52,907 bases of DNA, from the NCBI GenBank assembly GCA_013697825.1, contig JACCWD010000155.1, positions 1 through 52,907 of the forward strand, written 5' to 3'. A program made the translations under genes and the position numbers. Positions 1-7,511 of this stretch are shown piece by piece. The notes beneath the pieces were generated by a model. That model searched no databases, had not been told where the DNA came from, and saw only the letters and a list, made by a program, of their open reading frames with translations. How positions within the stretch are numbered: position 1 is the first letter of the stretch; each line of letters starts with the position of its first letter. This DNA is from Rubrobacter sp. (GTDB lineage: Bacteria > Actinomycetota > Rubrobacteria > Rubrobacterales > Rubrobacteraceae).

Positions 1-49
1 ACTCCCGACTCCCGACTCCCGACTCCCGACTCCCGACTCCCGACTCCCA
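1..49. repeat. Tandem heptamer array, ACTCCCG x7
   Basis: Seven head-to-tail copies of ACTCCCG fill the left edge of the window; the last copy ends in A instead of G. The array may continue beyond the edge. It belongs to the same degenerate 7-base family seen at about fifteen other intergenic sites here, in the GGGAGTC type that recurs near 19.4, 19.5, 19.8 and 44.5 kb. The NUDIX start codon follows within 8 bases. Confidence 0.95.
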
Positions 50-56
50 ATGCTTT

Positions 57-743
57 ATGATTTGGCGCATGGAAGGTCGGATATCGAACGAGGCTTTAGC
101 GGATAAACTCCGCGAGGCTGTGCCGAAACCCCTCGTAAACTGGCGCGAGCTTTACGAGGGGTTCGCCCCCCGCGACGTCGAGACGGGGGAGAGGATGCGC
201 CGCATTCCCCCTCCCGAGGAACTCGACGCTCGCCTCGCCGCCGTCCTCGTCCCCGTCCTCATGGAATCCGACGGCCCGCATATCGTGTATACGGTTCGCC
301 GCGGCCATCTCAACGACCACGCCGGGCAAATTTCCTTCCCCGGCGGAAGCATGGAGCCGGACGATGACTCCCTCCTCGAAACGGCCCTCCGTGAAGCCGA
401 GGAGGAGATCGACCTCGGAACGCACCTCGTCGAGGTCGTCGGAGAGATGGAGGACATGTACATCCCGCCCTCGAACTTCCTCGTCAAACCCTTCGTCGGC
501 CTCCTTCCGCCCGAGGCCGAACTCACCCTCGCCCCCGACGAGGTCGAAGAAATATTCACCGTCCCGCTCGAAACCCTCCTTGCTCCCAAAACCCTCCAAA
601 CCGCGATCCTTCACCGCGACGACCGCGAATACGAAGTCCCCGTCTTCGCCGTGGAGAACTCTTCCGAACGCAAACTGTGGGGAGCGACCGCCGCCATGAC
701 CGCCGCCCTCCTCGCCCGCCTCGGATGGGACGGCCATCCGTAA
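57..743 (+). CDS. NUDIX hydrolase, CoA pyrophosphatase (NudL-like)
   Basis: A 228-residue NUDIX protein, probably cleaving the pyrophosphate of CoA or acyl-CoA in the cytoplasm. FPGG lies at residues 94-97 and REAEEE, the metal-binding half of the NUDIX box, at 112-117. The longer stretch before FPGG (VRRGHLNDHAGQISFPGG) resembles the UPF0035 signature of NudL enzymes. As in NudL, the glycine near the end of the classical box is replaced. Length fits the family (about 190-230). No Shine-Dalgarno sequence is visible because the heptamer array ends 7 bases before the ATG; an ATG at 69 is the alternative start. The gene stands alone, with a 260-base gap before the next one. Family is clear; substrate is inferred. 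Confidence 0.88.
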   Translation: MIWRMEGRISNEALADKLREAVPKPLVNWRELYEGFAPRDVETGERMRRIPPPEELDARLAAVLVPVLMESDGPHIVYTVRRGHLNDHAGQISFPGGSMEPDDDSLLETALREAEEEIDLGTHLVEVVGEMEDMYIPPSNFLVKPFVGLLPPEAELTLAPDEVEEIFTVPLETLLAPKTLQTAILHRDDREYEVPVFAVENSSERKLWGATAAMTAALLARLGWDGHP

Positions 744-882
744 ACTCCACGGGGCGGCGACGCCCATCACGGACATCGGCGAAGCCTCATCACCTTTTCC
801 CTCGGCGGCACTGTCTCCGACGAAACTCCCAACTTAACCGAACCGAAACGAAATAGCGGGCAAATAAGCCCGAAAACCGGAG

Positions 883-927
883 TTATCCACAACATGTTGT
901 GGATGAAATGGGCGGAACGGTGGATAA
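883..927. promoter_or_regulatory. Cluster of three DnaA-box-like 9-mers including a 20-bp perfect palindrome
   Basis: TTATCCACA at 883-891 matches the classical DnaA box exactly. On the other strand TCATCCACA (898-906) and TTATCCACC (919-927) each differ by one base. The first two form a perfect 20-base palindrome at 885-904. The cluster lies about 80-125 bases upstream of the inositol-phosphate synthase start. dnaA, dnaN and gidA are absent nearby, so this is unlikely to be the replication origin. It could be a DnaA-titrating or DnaA-regulated promoter, or simply the operator of an unknown repressor. Confidence 0.5.
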
Positions 928-1007
928 GTGTATCTCATGTAACAAGGTTGTAACTTTGCCCGGTGGGAGGGGGGCGGTCGAACTTCTTCTCGTCCGAGGA
1001 TTATCAT

Positions 1008-2372
1008 GTGGGGCTGGAAGCGAACAAATCCAAAAGAGCGGAGGCGGCTTTGGCCGAGGCGAGAGCGAAAGAGATACAGGATCCGGGAGGCCGGCTCGGG
1101 GTTTTGATGCCGGGGATGGGGGCGGTGGCGACGACGCTCGTTGCGGGGGTCGAGCTGGCGAAGAAGGGTCTCGCCGAACCCGTCGGCTCCCTCACGCAAC
1201 TCGGAACCGTGCGCCTCGGGAAGCGAACCGAGGATCGCGCCCCGAAGATAAAGGATTTCGTCCCGCTCGCCGGAATGGAGAGCGTCGTCTTCGGCGGGTG
1301 GGACGTTTTCGCCGACGACGACGCTTACGAGGCCGCCGCCGCAGCCGGGGTGATGGAGAAGGAGCATCTGTGCGCCGTTCGGGACGAGCTGAAAGGCATC
1401 CGTCCGATGCCCGCCGTTTTCGATTCGCGGTACGTCTCGAAGCTCGAAGGGGCGCACGTGAAAGCGTACTCGTCGCTTCGGGAGGCCGTGGAGATGGTTC
1501 GGGAGGACATCCGGAGCTTCAAGAAAGAAAACTCCCTCGAACGAGTGGTCATGGTGAATTGCGCGTCCACGGAGGCGTATTTGCAGCCCCGCGAGCCGCA
1601 TTTCACCCTCGAAGGCTTCGAGGCCGCCCTCGACCGGAACGACCCGGCGATCCCTCCGGCGATGGTTTATGCGTACGCGGCGATAAAGGAGGGCGTCCCG
1701 TATGCGAACGGCGCGCCGTCGCTCGCGGTGGACATACCCGCGCTCACCGAGCTTGCGAAGGAGGAGGGCGTCCCGGTCGCGGGCAAGGATTTCAAGACCG
1801 GACAAACGCTCATAAAAACCATCTTCGCTCCGGGTATAAAGGCGCGTATGCTCGGTGTCGAGGGGTGGTTCTCGACGAATATTCTCGGAAACCGCGACGG
1901 CGAAGTCCTCGACGACCCGGAGAGTTTGAAAAGCAAGGAAGTATCGAAGCTCTCCGTCCTCGACCATATTTTCCAGCCGGAGCTTTATCCCGAGTTGTAC
2001 GGGTATGTGTCGCACATCGTGAAGATAAATTACTATCCGCCGAGGGGCGATTCGAAGGAGGGGTGGGACAACATAGACCTCTTCGGATGGTGCGGGTATC
2101 CGATGCAAATAAAGATAAACCTTCTCGCCCGCGACTCGATACTCGCCGCCCCGATCGTCCTCGACCTCGCGCTCTTCCTCGACCTTGCAAAGAGGGCCGG
2201 GATGGGTGGCATACAGGAATGGCTCTCGTTCTATTTCAAGAGCCCGATGACGTTGCCCGAGCTTTATCCCGAGCATGACCTCTTCATCCAGCAAATGAAG
2301 TTGAAGAATACGTTGCGGAGCATCATGGGCGAGGAAGTCATCCATCACACCGGCCTCGATTATTACGAGTGA
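1008..2372 (+). CDS. ino1: myo-Inositol-1-phosphate synthase
   Basis: Converts glucose 6-phosphate to inositol 3-phosphate with NAD, the first step to inositol lipids and inositol-based solutes. Visible hallmarks are a Rossmann segment GRLGVLMPGMGAV near residues 28-40, VMVNCASTE, YANGAPS, GKDFKTGQT (family GDDFKSGQT) and STNILGNRDG (family SYNHLGNNDG), in the family order. About 454 residues makes it the longer form, not the roughly 360-residue form common in actinobacteria. GTG at 1008 is chosen because GAGGA lies 6-7 bases upstream; GTG at 963 is in frame but has no ribosome site. It appears monocistronic behind the DnaA-box-like cluster. Confidence 0.93.
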   Translation: MGLEANKSKRAEAALAEARAKEIQDPGGRLGVLMPGMGAVATTLVAGVELAKKGLAEPVGSLTQLGTVRLGKRTEDRAPKIKDFVPLAGMESVVFGGWDVFADDDAYEAAAAAGVMEKEHLCAVRDELKGIRPMPAVFDSRYVSKLEGAHVKAYSSLREAVEMVREDIRSFKKENSLERVVMVNCASTEAYLQPREPHFTLEGFEAALDRNDPAIPPAMVYAYAAIKEGVPYANGAPSLAVDIPALTELAKEEGVPVAGKDFKTGQTLIKTIFAPGIKARMLGVEGWFSTNILGNRDGEVLDDPESLKSKEVSKLSVLDHIFQPELYPELYGYVSHIVKINYYPPRGDSKEGWDNIDLFGWCGYPMQIKINLLARDSILAAPIVLDLALFLDLAKRAGMGGIQEWLSFYFKSPMTLPELYPEHDLFIQQMKLKNTLRSIMGEEVIHHTGLDYYE

Positions 2373-2443
2373 GCGTGTGATGTGGAAACTGCGCGGCATG
2401 GCATTACAATTAGGGTGAGATCACTACCATATGAGGTGAGAGC

Positions 2444-2746
2444 GTGTTGACAGAAGAGCGGGTAAACGACCAGCTAAGGAACGTGATTGACCCGGAGATC
2501 GGGATAGACCTCGTGGAGCTTGGCTTGATCTACGACGTGGGTGTCCACGACGAGGGCCGCCACGTGGACGTGACGTTTTCTTTGACGAGCCCGATGTGTC
2601 CGGTCGGAGACCTCATACAAGAGCAAGTCGAGACCGAGACCCTCGCCATCGAAGGCGTCGAAACCGTCAACGCGCAACTCTCCTTCGACCCGATGTGGAA
2701 CCCCGAAATGATGAGCCCCGCCGCGAAACTCTTCTTCGGCAGGTAA
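2444..2746 (+). CDS. MIP18/DUF59 family protein, SufT-like iron-sulfur assembly factor
   Basis: A 100-residue stand-alone DUF59 (MIP18) domain, a family that helps deliver or mature Fe-S clusters. DPEIG is at residues 16-20 and a conserved-looking cysteine in SPMCPVGD at residue 52. No SUF operon is adjacent. GTG start at 2444 is supported by GAGGTGAG 3-10 bases upstream. It is followed after 53 bases by a DNA glycosylase gene on the same strand and may be co-transcribed. Assignment to Fe-S maturation rests on family membership only; PaaD-type proteins share this domain. Confidence 0.88.
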   Translation: MLTEERVNDQLRNVIDPEIGIDLVELGLIYDVGVHDEGRHVDVTFSLTSPMCPVGDLIQEQVETETLAIEGVETVNAQLSFDPMWNPEMMSPAAKLFFGR

Positions 2747-2799
2747 ACATAGCTTCCGAAAACAACGTCCCGGCGCCCTCCGCTTTCGAGGATGCCGGG

Positions 2800-3414
2800 A
2801 TGAAGCATTTGCTTTCGTGCGGCGACGAGACGATGGCGGGGATCGTCCGCCGCGTCGGCCCCCTCGACGAAGCCCAAAAACAGCGGGGCCGCCCCGAAGA
2901 CGGATACGGCGCCCTCGTGAGAACCATAGTCGGCCAGCAACTTTCGACGAAGGCTGCCCGAAGCATATACGGCAAACTCACCGCCCACTTCGACGGCGGG
3001 ACGCCCTCGCCCGAAGGCATCCTCGCCGCGACCGAAGACGAGCTTCGTACGTGCGGACTGTCGCGGCCGAAGATCTCATACCTCCGCGACCTCGCCGGGC
3101 GCACCCTCGAAGGCGATATGGACTTCGAGGAGATGGATGGGACGCCAGACGAGGAAGTCATCGCCCGTCTCACGGCGGTGAAAGGACTCGGTCGGTGGAG
3201 CGCGGACATGTTCCTCATGTTCCACCTCCGAAGGCCGGACGTGATGCCCGTCGGCGACCTCGGCATCCGCCGCGCTGTCGAAAAGGCATACGCCCTCCCC
3301 GACATGCCCGACGCGAAGGGACTCGAAGAACTCTCCGAGCCGTGGCGGCCCGAGCGGACACTCGCTGCGCTTTATTTATGGGAGTCGCTCGACAATGCCC
3401 CCCTCGAAACGTGA
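2800..3414 (+). CDS. HhH-GPD DNA glycosylase, AlkA-type 3-methyladenine glycosylase
   Basis: A base-excision repair enzyme that removes alkylated purines. VGQQLS at residues 44-49 and the helix-hairpin-helix LTAVKGLGRWSADM (about 125-138), followed by the catalytic aspartate in VGDLGI (Asp153), identify the HhH-GPD superfamily. At 204 residues it lacks the N-terminal domain of E. coli AlkA and matches the short bacterial form. ATG at 2800 has GAGG about 9 bases upstream. An in-frame ATA at 2749 behind GGCAGG is a weaker possibility. Its TGA overlaps the next ATG by one base (ATGATGG region), so the two genes are probably translationally coupled. Confidence 0.88.
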   Translation: MKHLLSCGDETMAGIVRRVGPLDEAQKQRGRPEDGYGALVRTIVGQQLSTKAARSIYGKLTAHFDGGTPSPEGILAATEDELRTCGLSRPKISYLRDLAGRTLEGDMDFEEMDGTPDEEVIARLTAVKGLGRWSADMFLMFHLRRPDVMPVGDLGIRRAVEKAYALPDMPDAKGLEELSEPWRPERTLAALYLWESLDNAPLET

Positions 3415-4166
3415 TGGATGCCTCCGGCCTCCTCGTTGACCTCGACGGGACGCTTTATGTGGGTGGGGGTGCCATCTCCGGCGCGGTCGAGGCCGTCGAG
3501 CGTTTGAAGGATTCCGGCATCTCGCTCCGGTTCGTGACGAACACGACTCGGAAGCCTCGGCGGGAGGTGCATGAGGGTTTGGTTCGGCTCGGGTTCGGGA
3601 TCGAAGAGCGGGAGATCATCACCCCGGCGAGGACGGCGGTGTCCCTTATCGGAAGCCGTTCGTGCCGACCGCTCGTGGATGAGTCGCTCCTCGAAGATTT
3701 GATTGATGTTCGCATGTCCGAAGACTGGCCGGAGGTGGTCCTCGTCGGGGATCTCGGCGAGGGATTTTCGTACGGGCGTTTGAACGCGGCTTTCCGATGC
3801 CTCATGGACGGGGCGGAACTCATCGCCCTTCAAAAGAACCGTTTCTGGCGGAGATCCGACGGTCTCGCCCTCGATGCCGGGCCGTTCGTCGCCGCCCTCG
3901 AATACGCGAGCGGAAAGGCGGCCACCGTCGTCGGGAAGCCGGAGGAGAGCTTCTTCCGCGCCGCGCTGGCGGAACTCGGCCTCGAACCCGGCAAAGTCGC
4001 GATGGTCGGAGACGATGCCGAATCCGACGTTGCCGGAGCGAGGAAGATGGGCATAAAGGGAATTCAAGTTAAGACCGGGAAATACCGCTCCGGCGACGAG
4101 TCGAATGCCGACCTCGCCGTAGACAGCTTCGCGGATTTGGCGGAGGCGTTGCAATCCAAAAGCTGA
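3414..4166 (+). CDS. HAD-superfamily IIA phosphatase (NagD/LHPP-like)
   Basis: A 250-residue HAD phosphatase. Motif I DLDGTL is at residues 9-14 (Asp9, Asp11), the following VTNTTR segment corresponds to motif II, and AMVGDDAESDVAGA near residue 203 is motif IV. The large C2 cap inserted between motifs II and III defines subclass IIA, like NagD and eukaryotic LHPP. Substrate is unknown. The ATG begins on the last base of the upstream glycosylase stop codon. The stop codon TGA (4164-4166) lies inside a heptamer repeat (AGCTGACGG), so the repeat forms the 3' end of the gene. Confidence 0.88.
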   Translation: MDASGLLVDLDGTLYVGGGAISGAVEAVERLKDSGISLRFVTNTTRKPRREVHEGLVRLGFGIEEREIITPARTAVSLIGSRSCRPLVDESLLEDLIDVRMSEDWPEVVLVGDLGEGFSYGRLNAAFRCLMDGAELIALQKNRFWRRSDGLALDAGPFVAALEYASGKAATVVGKPEESFFRAALAELGLEPGKVAMVGDDAESDVAGARKMGIKGIQVKTGKYRSGDESNADLAVDSFADLAEALQSKS

Positions 4167-4184
4167 CGGCTGATCGCTGACGGC
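4161..4184. repeat. Heptamer repeat, GCTGACG type
   Basis: GCTGACG-GCTGATC-GCTGACG: three degenerate 7-base units that begin within the last codons of the HAD phosphatase and supply its TGA. The repeat sits 20 bases before the yjbQ-like start. No inverted partner is visible here. Confidence 0.75.
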
Positions 4185-4203
4185 TTCCGACGAAGGAGGA
4201 CGC

Positions 4204-4608
4204 ATTAAAACCACCGACATCCATATAAACACGAATAGCCGCTACGAGTTTGTGTCCATCTCCGACGAGGTGAAGCGGGCGGTGGGGGAGATGGGCGCGG
4301 AGGACGGGCTTTGCCTCGTCTCGTCCACACACACGACCGCCGGAATAACGGTGAACGAAGACTTCGACGGCGACGTTCGGCGCGACCTCGCGGCGGCGAG
4401 CGAAGCCCTCATAAACGCCCTCGACGTTCGCTTCGAACACGCCGAGGGAAACAGCGACTCGCACTTTTTGACGAGCTATTTCGGGCAGTCGCAAACGCTT
4501 CTCGTGCGCGGCGGCGAACTCGACCTCGGGCGGTGGCAAGGTATCTTCCTCGCCGAGTTCGACGGGCCGAGGAGCCGGACGGTGAGGGTGTCGGTTCTCG
4601 AAGGCTAA
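4204..4608 (+). CDS. YjbQ/UPF0047 family protein with an apparent ATT start
   Basis: The reading frame matches the YjbQ (UPF0047) family, which has a single compact domain of about 130-140 residues and reported thiamine-phosphate-synthase-like activity in some members. LVSSTHTTAGITVNEDFD and the late GRWQGIFLAEFDGPRSR segment are family hallmarks. The first in-frame GTG (4252) would cut off the usual first strand. Sixteen codons upstream, reading ..KTTDIHINTNSRYEFVSI.., there is a canonical YjbQ N-terminus beginning at ATT, with AAGGAGG at 4194-4200 at ideal distance. No ATG, GTG or TTG exists in that stretch. Hence ATT is taken as the start (134 residues). Function is inferred. Confidence 0.85.
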   Translation: MKTTDIHINTNSRYEFVSISDEVKRAVGEMGAEDGLCLVSSTHTTAGITVNEDFDGDVRRDLAAASEALINALDVRFEHAEGNSDSHFLTSYFGQSQTLLVRGGELDLGRWQGIFLAEFDGPRSRTVRVSVLEG

Positions 4609-5207
4609 AATCCGACGAGCATCCGCCTCGCGTCGAGGAGTCGTTGCGCGGAGGAAACGAAGACCATCGCGGCGAAGACCCACACGATGGGCGAAACGTA
4701 CGCCGGGAGGGCGAGGGCGAGGACTCCGAACATTATCGTCTCGAAGCCCTCGGTCAAAGAGCGGCGGAAGTGGAGGCCGCGCTCGGTCTTCCGCTCGGCT
4801 TTGAGCCTTTCGAGGACGCTCGACAGCGCGAGGAAGATGGTTCCGTTCAAATAATAGGCGAGAAAGAGAACGACGAGGGCGAGGCGGGCGTCCTCGTGTT
4901 GTATGGCGAGGGCGACGAGGAGTCCGCCGTATATGAAGAAGTCGGCGGCGATGTCGAGGAAGGAGCCGAACTCCGAGGCTTCGCTTCGGAGGCGGGCGAC
5001 CTCCCCGTCGAGGCCGTCGAGGAGGCGGTTGGCGAGCCACAGTACGAGGGCGAGGAAATTGAACCCGAGGGCGACGAGGGCGAGACAAAGGATGCCGACG
5101 GCGAGGCCCATGATGCTCACCATATTGCCGCTCATGCGGTTTGCGAGGGGGGCGGCAAGGGGGGCGTATAACGGCTTCGCGCCTTTTCTGAGTTCCTCGT
5201 CGAGCAT
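4605..5207 (-). CDS. CDP-alcohol phosphatidyltransferase family membrane protein
   Basis: An integral membrane enzyme of about 200 residues that transfers a phosphatidyl (or related) group from a CDP-alcohol. The full active-site signature D-x2-DG-x2-AR-x8-G-x3-D-x3-D is present (Asp64, Asp67, Gly68, Ala71, Arg72, Gly81, Asp85, Asp89). Several hydrophobic segments follow. Its acceptor alcohol cannot be read from sequence; phosphatidylinositol-type synthesis is possible given inositol-phosphate synthase nearby, but that is a guess. ATG at 5207 is preferred over a GTG at 5243. It converges on yjbQ-like with stop codons overlapping by 4 bases. Confidence 0.88.
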   Translation of the reverse strand: MLDEELRKGAKPLYAPLAAPLANRMSGNMVSIMGLAVGILCLALVALGFNFLALVLWLANRLLDGLDGEVARLRSEASEFGSFLDIAADFFIYGGLLVALAIQHEDARLALVVLFLAYYLNGTIFLALSSVLERLKAERKTERGLHFRRSLTEGFETIMFGVLALALPAYVSPIVWVFAAMVFVSSAQRLLDARRMLVGF

Positions 5208-5248
5208 GGTGGGGATGATAGTGTTTCGGCGTGGCGGGGGCAAAGGAG

Positions 5249-5322
5249 GTCGCTTCGCTCCCGTTTTTAGTTTTTAGTTCTTGGTTCTTGGCTAAAAACT
5301 ACGAACCAAGAACGAAGAACGG
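5249..5322. repeat. Short hairpin built from TTTTTAG/TTCTTGG heptamers
   Basis: TTTTTAG-TTTTTAG-TTCTTGG-TTCTTGG runs from 5264, preceded by TCGCTTCGCTC. The left arm 5277-5291 pairs with 5306-5320 at 14 of 15 positions around a 14-base loop. It lies between divergent genes, upstream of the ndh-type gene. Confidence 0.8.
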
Positions 5323-5341
5323 CGGCGAAGCCGCCCGCGCC

Positions 5342-5369
5342 TTTGCGGAGGCGTATTCTCCGATAGAAT
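5342..5369 (+). promoter_or_regulatory. Candidate promoter for the NDH-2 gene
   Basis: TAGAAT at 5364-5369 is a good -10 box. The -35 position 16 bases upstream (TTTGCG, 5342-5347) is weak. It lies about 36 bases before the start codon. Confidence 0.4.
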
Positions 5370-5405
5370 GTGCGTTCGTAGTCCGGTCGGCGTCGGGAGG
5401 TTGAG

Positions 5406-6800
5406 ATGGGAAGGTTGCTAAAGGGGGGTCTCATGTTGGGAGGGGCGGCCCTAGGACTTGCCGCTTTCAGGCGGGCTTTGAATCCCGCGCCTCGATACGC
5501 GCCGTGGGAGAAGCCGCGCTACCAGGAATTCGAGAAGAGGGTCCTCATCGTCGGGGGCGGGTTTGGCGGGTATTCGGCGGCGAGGAAGCTGTGCGAGAAG
5601 ATACGCCACCGTGAGGATGTCGGCGTCCTCGTCATCGCCCGCGACAATTTCTTCACGTTTTGGCCGATGGTGCCGGGGATCGTGTCGAGCGACATTGACG
5701 CGAGGAACGTCGCGCAGCCGCTTAGGCGGGCGCTTATTAGCTCCGGGGCGAGCTTCCGGCGGGCGTCGCTGACGGGCATAGACCGCGAGAATAAGCGGAT
5801 CATCGCCGACGGCGGCCACGAGTTCCCGTACGACCAGTTGATAATTTCCCTCGGAGCGCAGCCGAACTTCTTCGGCATACCCGGCGTCGAGGAGCACGCT
5901 ATGAGCATGCGCGGGGTTCGAGACGCCGAGCGGATACGGAATCGGGTCATAGAGAGATTCGAGGAGGTTTCGCTGATTCGGGGGGAGATCCCCGACTCGA
6001 AGTTGACTTTCGTCGTCATCGGCGCGGGGGCGACGGGGGTGGAGATAGCGGCGGAGATCCACACCCTCGTCCACGACCACCTCGCCCCCGACTACCCGAA
6101 CATAGACCCGAGCCGGGTGCGGGTGTTCCTCGTGGAGGGGCTCCCCCAAATATTGCCGGAGCTCGACCCGGCTTTGCAGCGCGCGGCCCGCTCGCGGCTC
6201 CACAACGACCACATACATGTGATGGTGAACACGCTCGCCGAGGAGGTTACGGCGGACTGCGTGAAGCTCAAAGGCGGGGAGAACATCTCCTCGGAGAACA
6301 TCATATGGACCGCCGGGGCGAGTCCGAACACGACGGTGCACGACCTCGGGCTGCCCGTAGACAAGAGGAACGGCATAAAGGTGGACGAGTTCCTCCGCGT
6401 CGAGGGAACGGACGACATATGGGCGATAGGCGACTGCGCGGCCATCCCCGACGTGCGCGAGAACGAGGGCGGGGAGTACATCCCGCCGAACGCGCAGGCC
6501 GCCGCGCAGGAAGGGTACGCCGTGGCGAACAACGTGCTCGCCGCGCTCGACGGGTCGGGGGATCTGCAGCGGTTCGAGTACAAGCCCATCGGGCAGCTCG
6601 TGGAGCTTAGCAGCGACTTCGCGGTCAACGAGGTGATGGGGGTCAAGTTCAGCGGGTGGGTCGCCGCGATGTTCTGGCGCGGGGCGTACCTCGTGCGGCT
6701 GAATAGTCCGCAGAGCCGGGCGAGGATCGCCACGGATTGGATCCTCGGCGCCTTCCTCCGCCCCGCCGTCACCCAAATCCGCGGCTCCTCGGAGGAATGA
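5406..6800 (+). CDS. Type II NADH dehydrogenase-like FAD oxidoreductase
   Basis: A 464-residue pyridine-nucleotide-disulphide-type flavoprotein of the NDH-2 family, which passes electrons from NADH to quinone without pumping protons. The FAD-binding segment VLIVGGGFGGYSAARKL starts at residue 46, and the NADH-binding motif VVIGAGATGVEIAAE follows near residue 205. IIWTAGASPN and IWAIGDCAAIPD close the FAD site. A hydrophobic N-terminus (about 7-20) and a hydrophobic C-terminal part could attach it to the membrane. GGGAGG at 5395-5400 precedes the ATG. Sulfide:quinone reductase-type enzymes share the fold but the redox cysteines are not evident. Confidence 0.88.
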   Translation: MGRLLKGGLMLGGAALGLAAFRRALNPAPRYAPWEKPRYQEFEKRVLIVGGGFGGYSAARKLCEKIRHREDVGVLVIARDNFFTFWPMVPGIVSSDIDARNVAQPLRRALISSGASFRRASLTGIDRENKRIIADGGHEFPYDQLIISLGAQPNFFGIPGVEEHAMSMRGVRDAERIRNRVIERFEEVSLIRGEIPDSKLTFVVIGAGATGVEIAAEIHTLVHDHLAPDYPNIDPSRVRVFLVEGLPQILPELDPALQRAARSRLHNDHIHVMVNTLAEEVTADCVKLKGGENISSENIIWTAGASPNTTVHDLGLPVDKRNGIKVDEFLRVEGTDDIWAIGDCAAIPDVRENEGGEYIPPNAQAAAQEGYAVANNVLAALDGSGDLQRFEYKPIGQLVELSSDFAVNEVMGVKFSGWVAAMFWRGAYLVRLNSPQSRARIATDWILGAFLRPAVTQIRGSSEE

Positions 6801-6894
6801 GGCGCCTTGAGACAGCGGGCGAAAAATGCTACGTTACCCCGCGTCGAACGACGAAAAATACCCGAACCATCAGTGAAGACACGGTGACGGCAGT

Positions 6895-7461
6895 ATGACC
6901 CTCGCAAACCAACTCACCCTCGCCCGCATAGTGGCGATACTCCCGCTCATGGCCGCGCTTTATATCCCGTTCCCCGGCCACCGGACGGTGGTTCTCGTGC
7001 TTTACGTAGCCGCCCTCCTCACCGACTATTTCGACGGCGTCGCCGCGAGGAGGAGCAATAAAGTAACGGGCTTCGGCAAGCTCATGGACTCCATCGCCGA
7101 CAAGGCGCTCATCGTGTCGGTGTTCTTCGCGCTCGTGGAGCTTGGCCTCATGTACTCGTGGATGGCGGCGATCATGGTGATACGGGAGTTCGCGGTGACG
7201 GGCCTCCGGATGGTCGCCCTCGAGAACGGCGAGGTGATCGCCGCGAATAGCTGGGGGAAGGCGAAGATGAACGCCCAAGCTCTCGCGGTCTTCGTGCTCC
7301 TTCTCGGATACGCCGGATGGTTCTGGCCGGGAACTCTCGAGACGCTCGGCTTGTGGCTGATGGGGGTGGCTGTGATCCTCACGATCATCTCCGGCTGGTC
7401 GTATTTGAAGGACACGCCGCGCATCCTCGCCGCCCAGTCCCAGCGCGACCAGCGGCTTTAG
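6895..7461 (+). CDS. pgsA: CDP-diacylglycerol-glycerol-3-phosphate 3-phosphatidyltransferase
   Basis: Makes phosphatidylglycerol phosphate, the committed step to phosphatidylglycerol and cardiolipin, in the cytoplasmic membrane. The CDP-alcohol signature is complete: Asp44-x2-Asp47-Gly48-x2-Ala51-Arg52-x8-Gly61-x3-Asp65-x3-Asp69. The opening NQLTLARI and the context VTGFGKLMDSIADK are typical of PgsA. At 188 residues it has the usual length with about five hydrophobic segments. No clear ribosome site precedes the ATG. It follows NDH-2 by 94 bases. Confidence 0.93.
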   Translation: MTLANQLTLARIVAILPLMAALYIPFPGHRTVVLVLYVAALLTDYFDGVAARRSNKVTGFGKLMDSIADKALIVSVFFALVELGLMYSWMAAIMVIREFAVTGLRMVALENGEVIAANSWGKAKMNAQALAVFVLLLGYAGWFWPGTLETLGLWLMGVAVILTIISGWSYLKDTPRILAAQSQRDQRL

Positions 7462-7511
7462 GCGCGGCGACATAGGCAATGCAAGAAAGCACGCAAGGTT
7501 CGAATATACGT

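Noticed and set aside
1..49. CRISPR array
   Set aside because: Units are contiguous 7-mers without spacers, and no cas gene is in the window; the same holds for the other heptamer arrays.
883..927. Replication origin
   Set aside because: Only three boxes, no AT-rich unwinding region, and no dnaA, dnaN, rpmH or gidA nearby.
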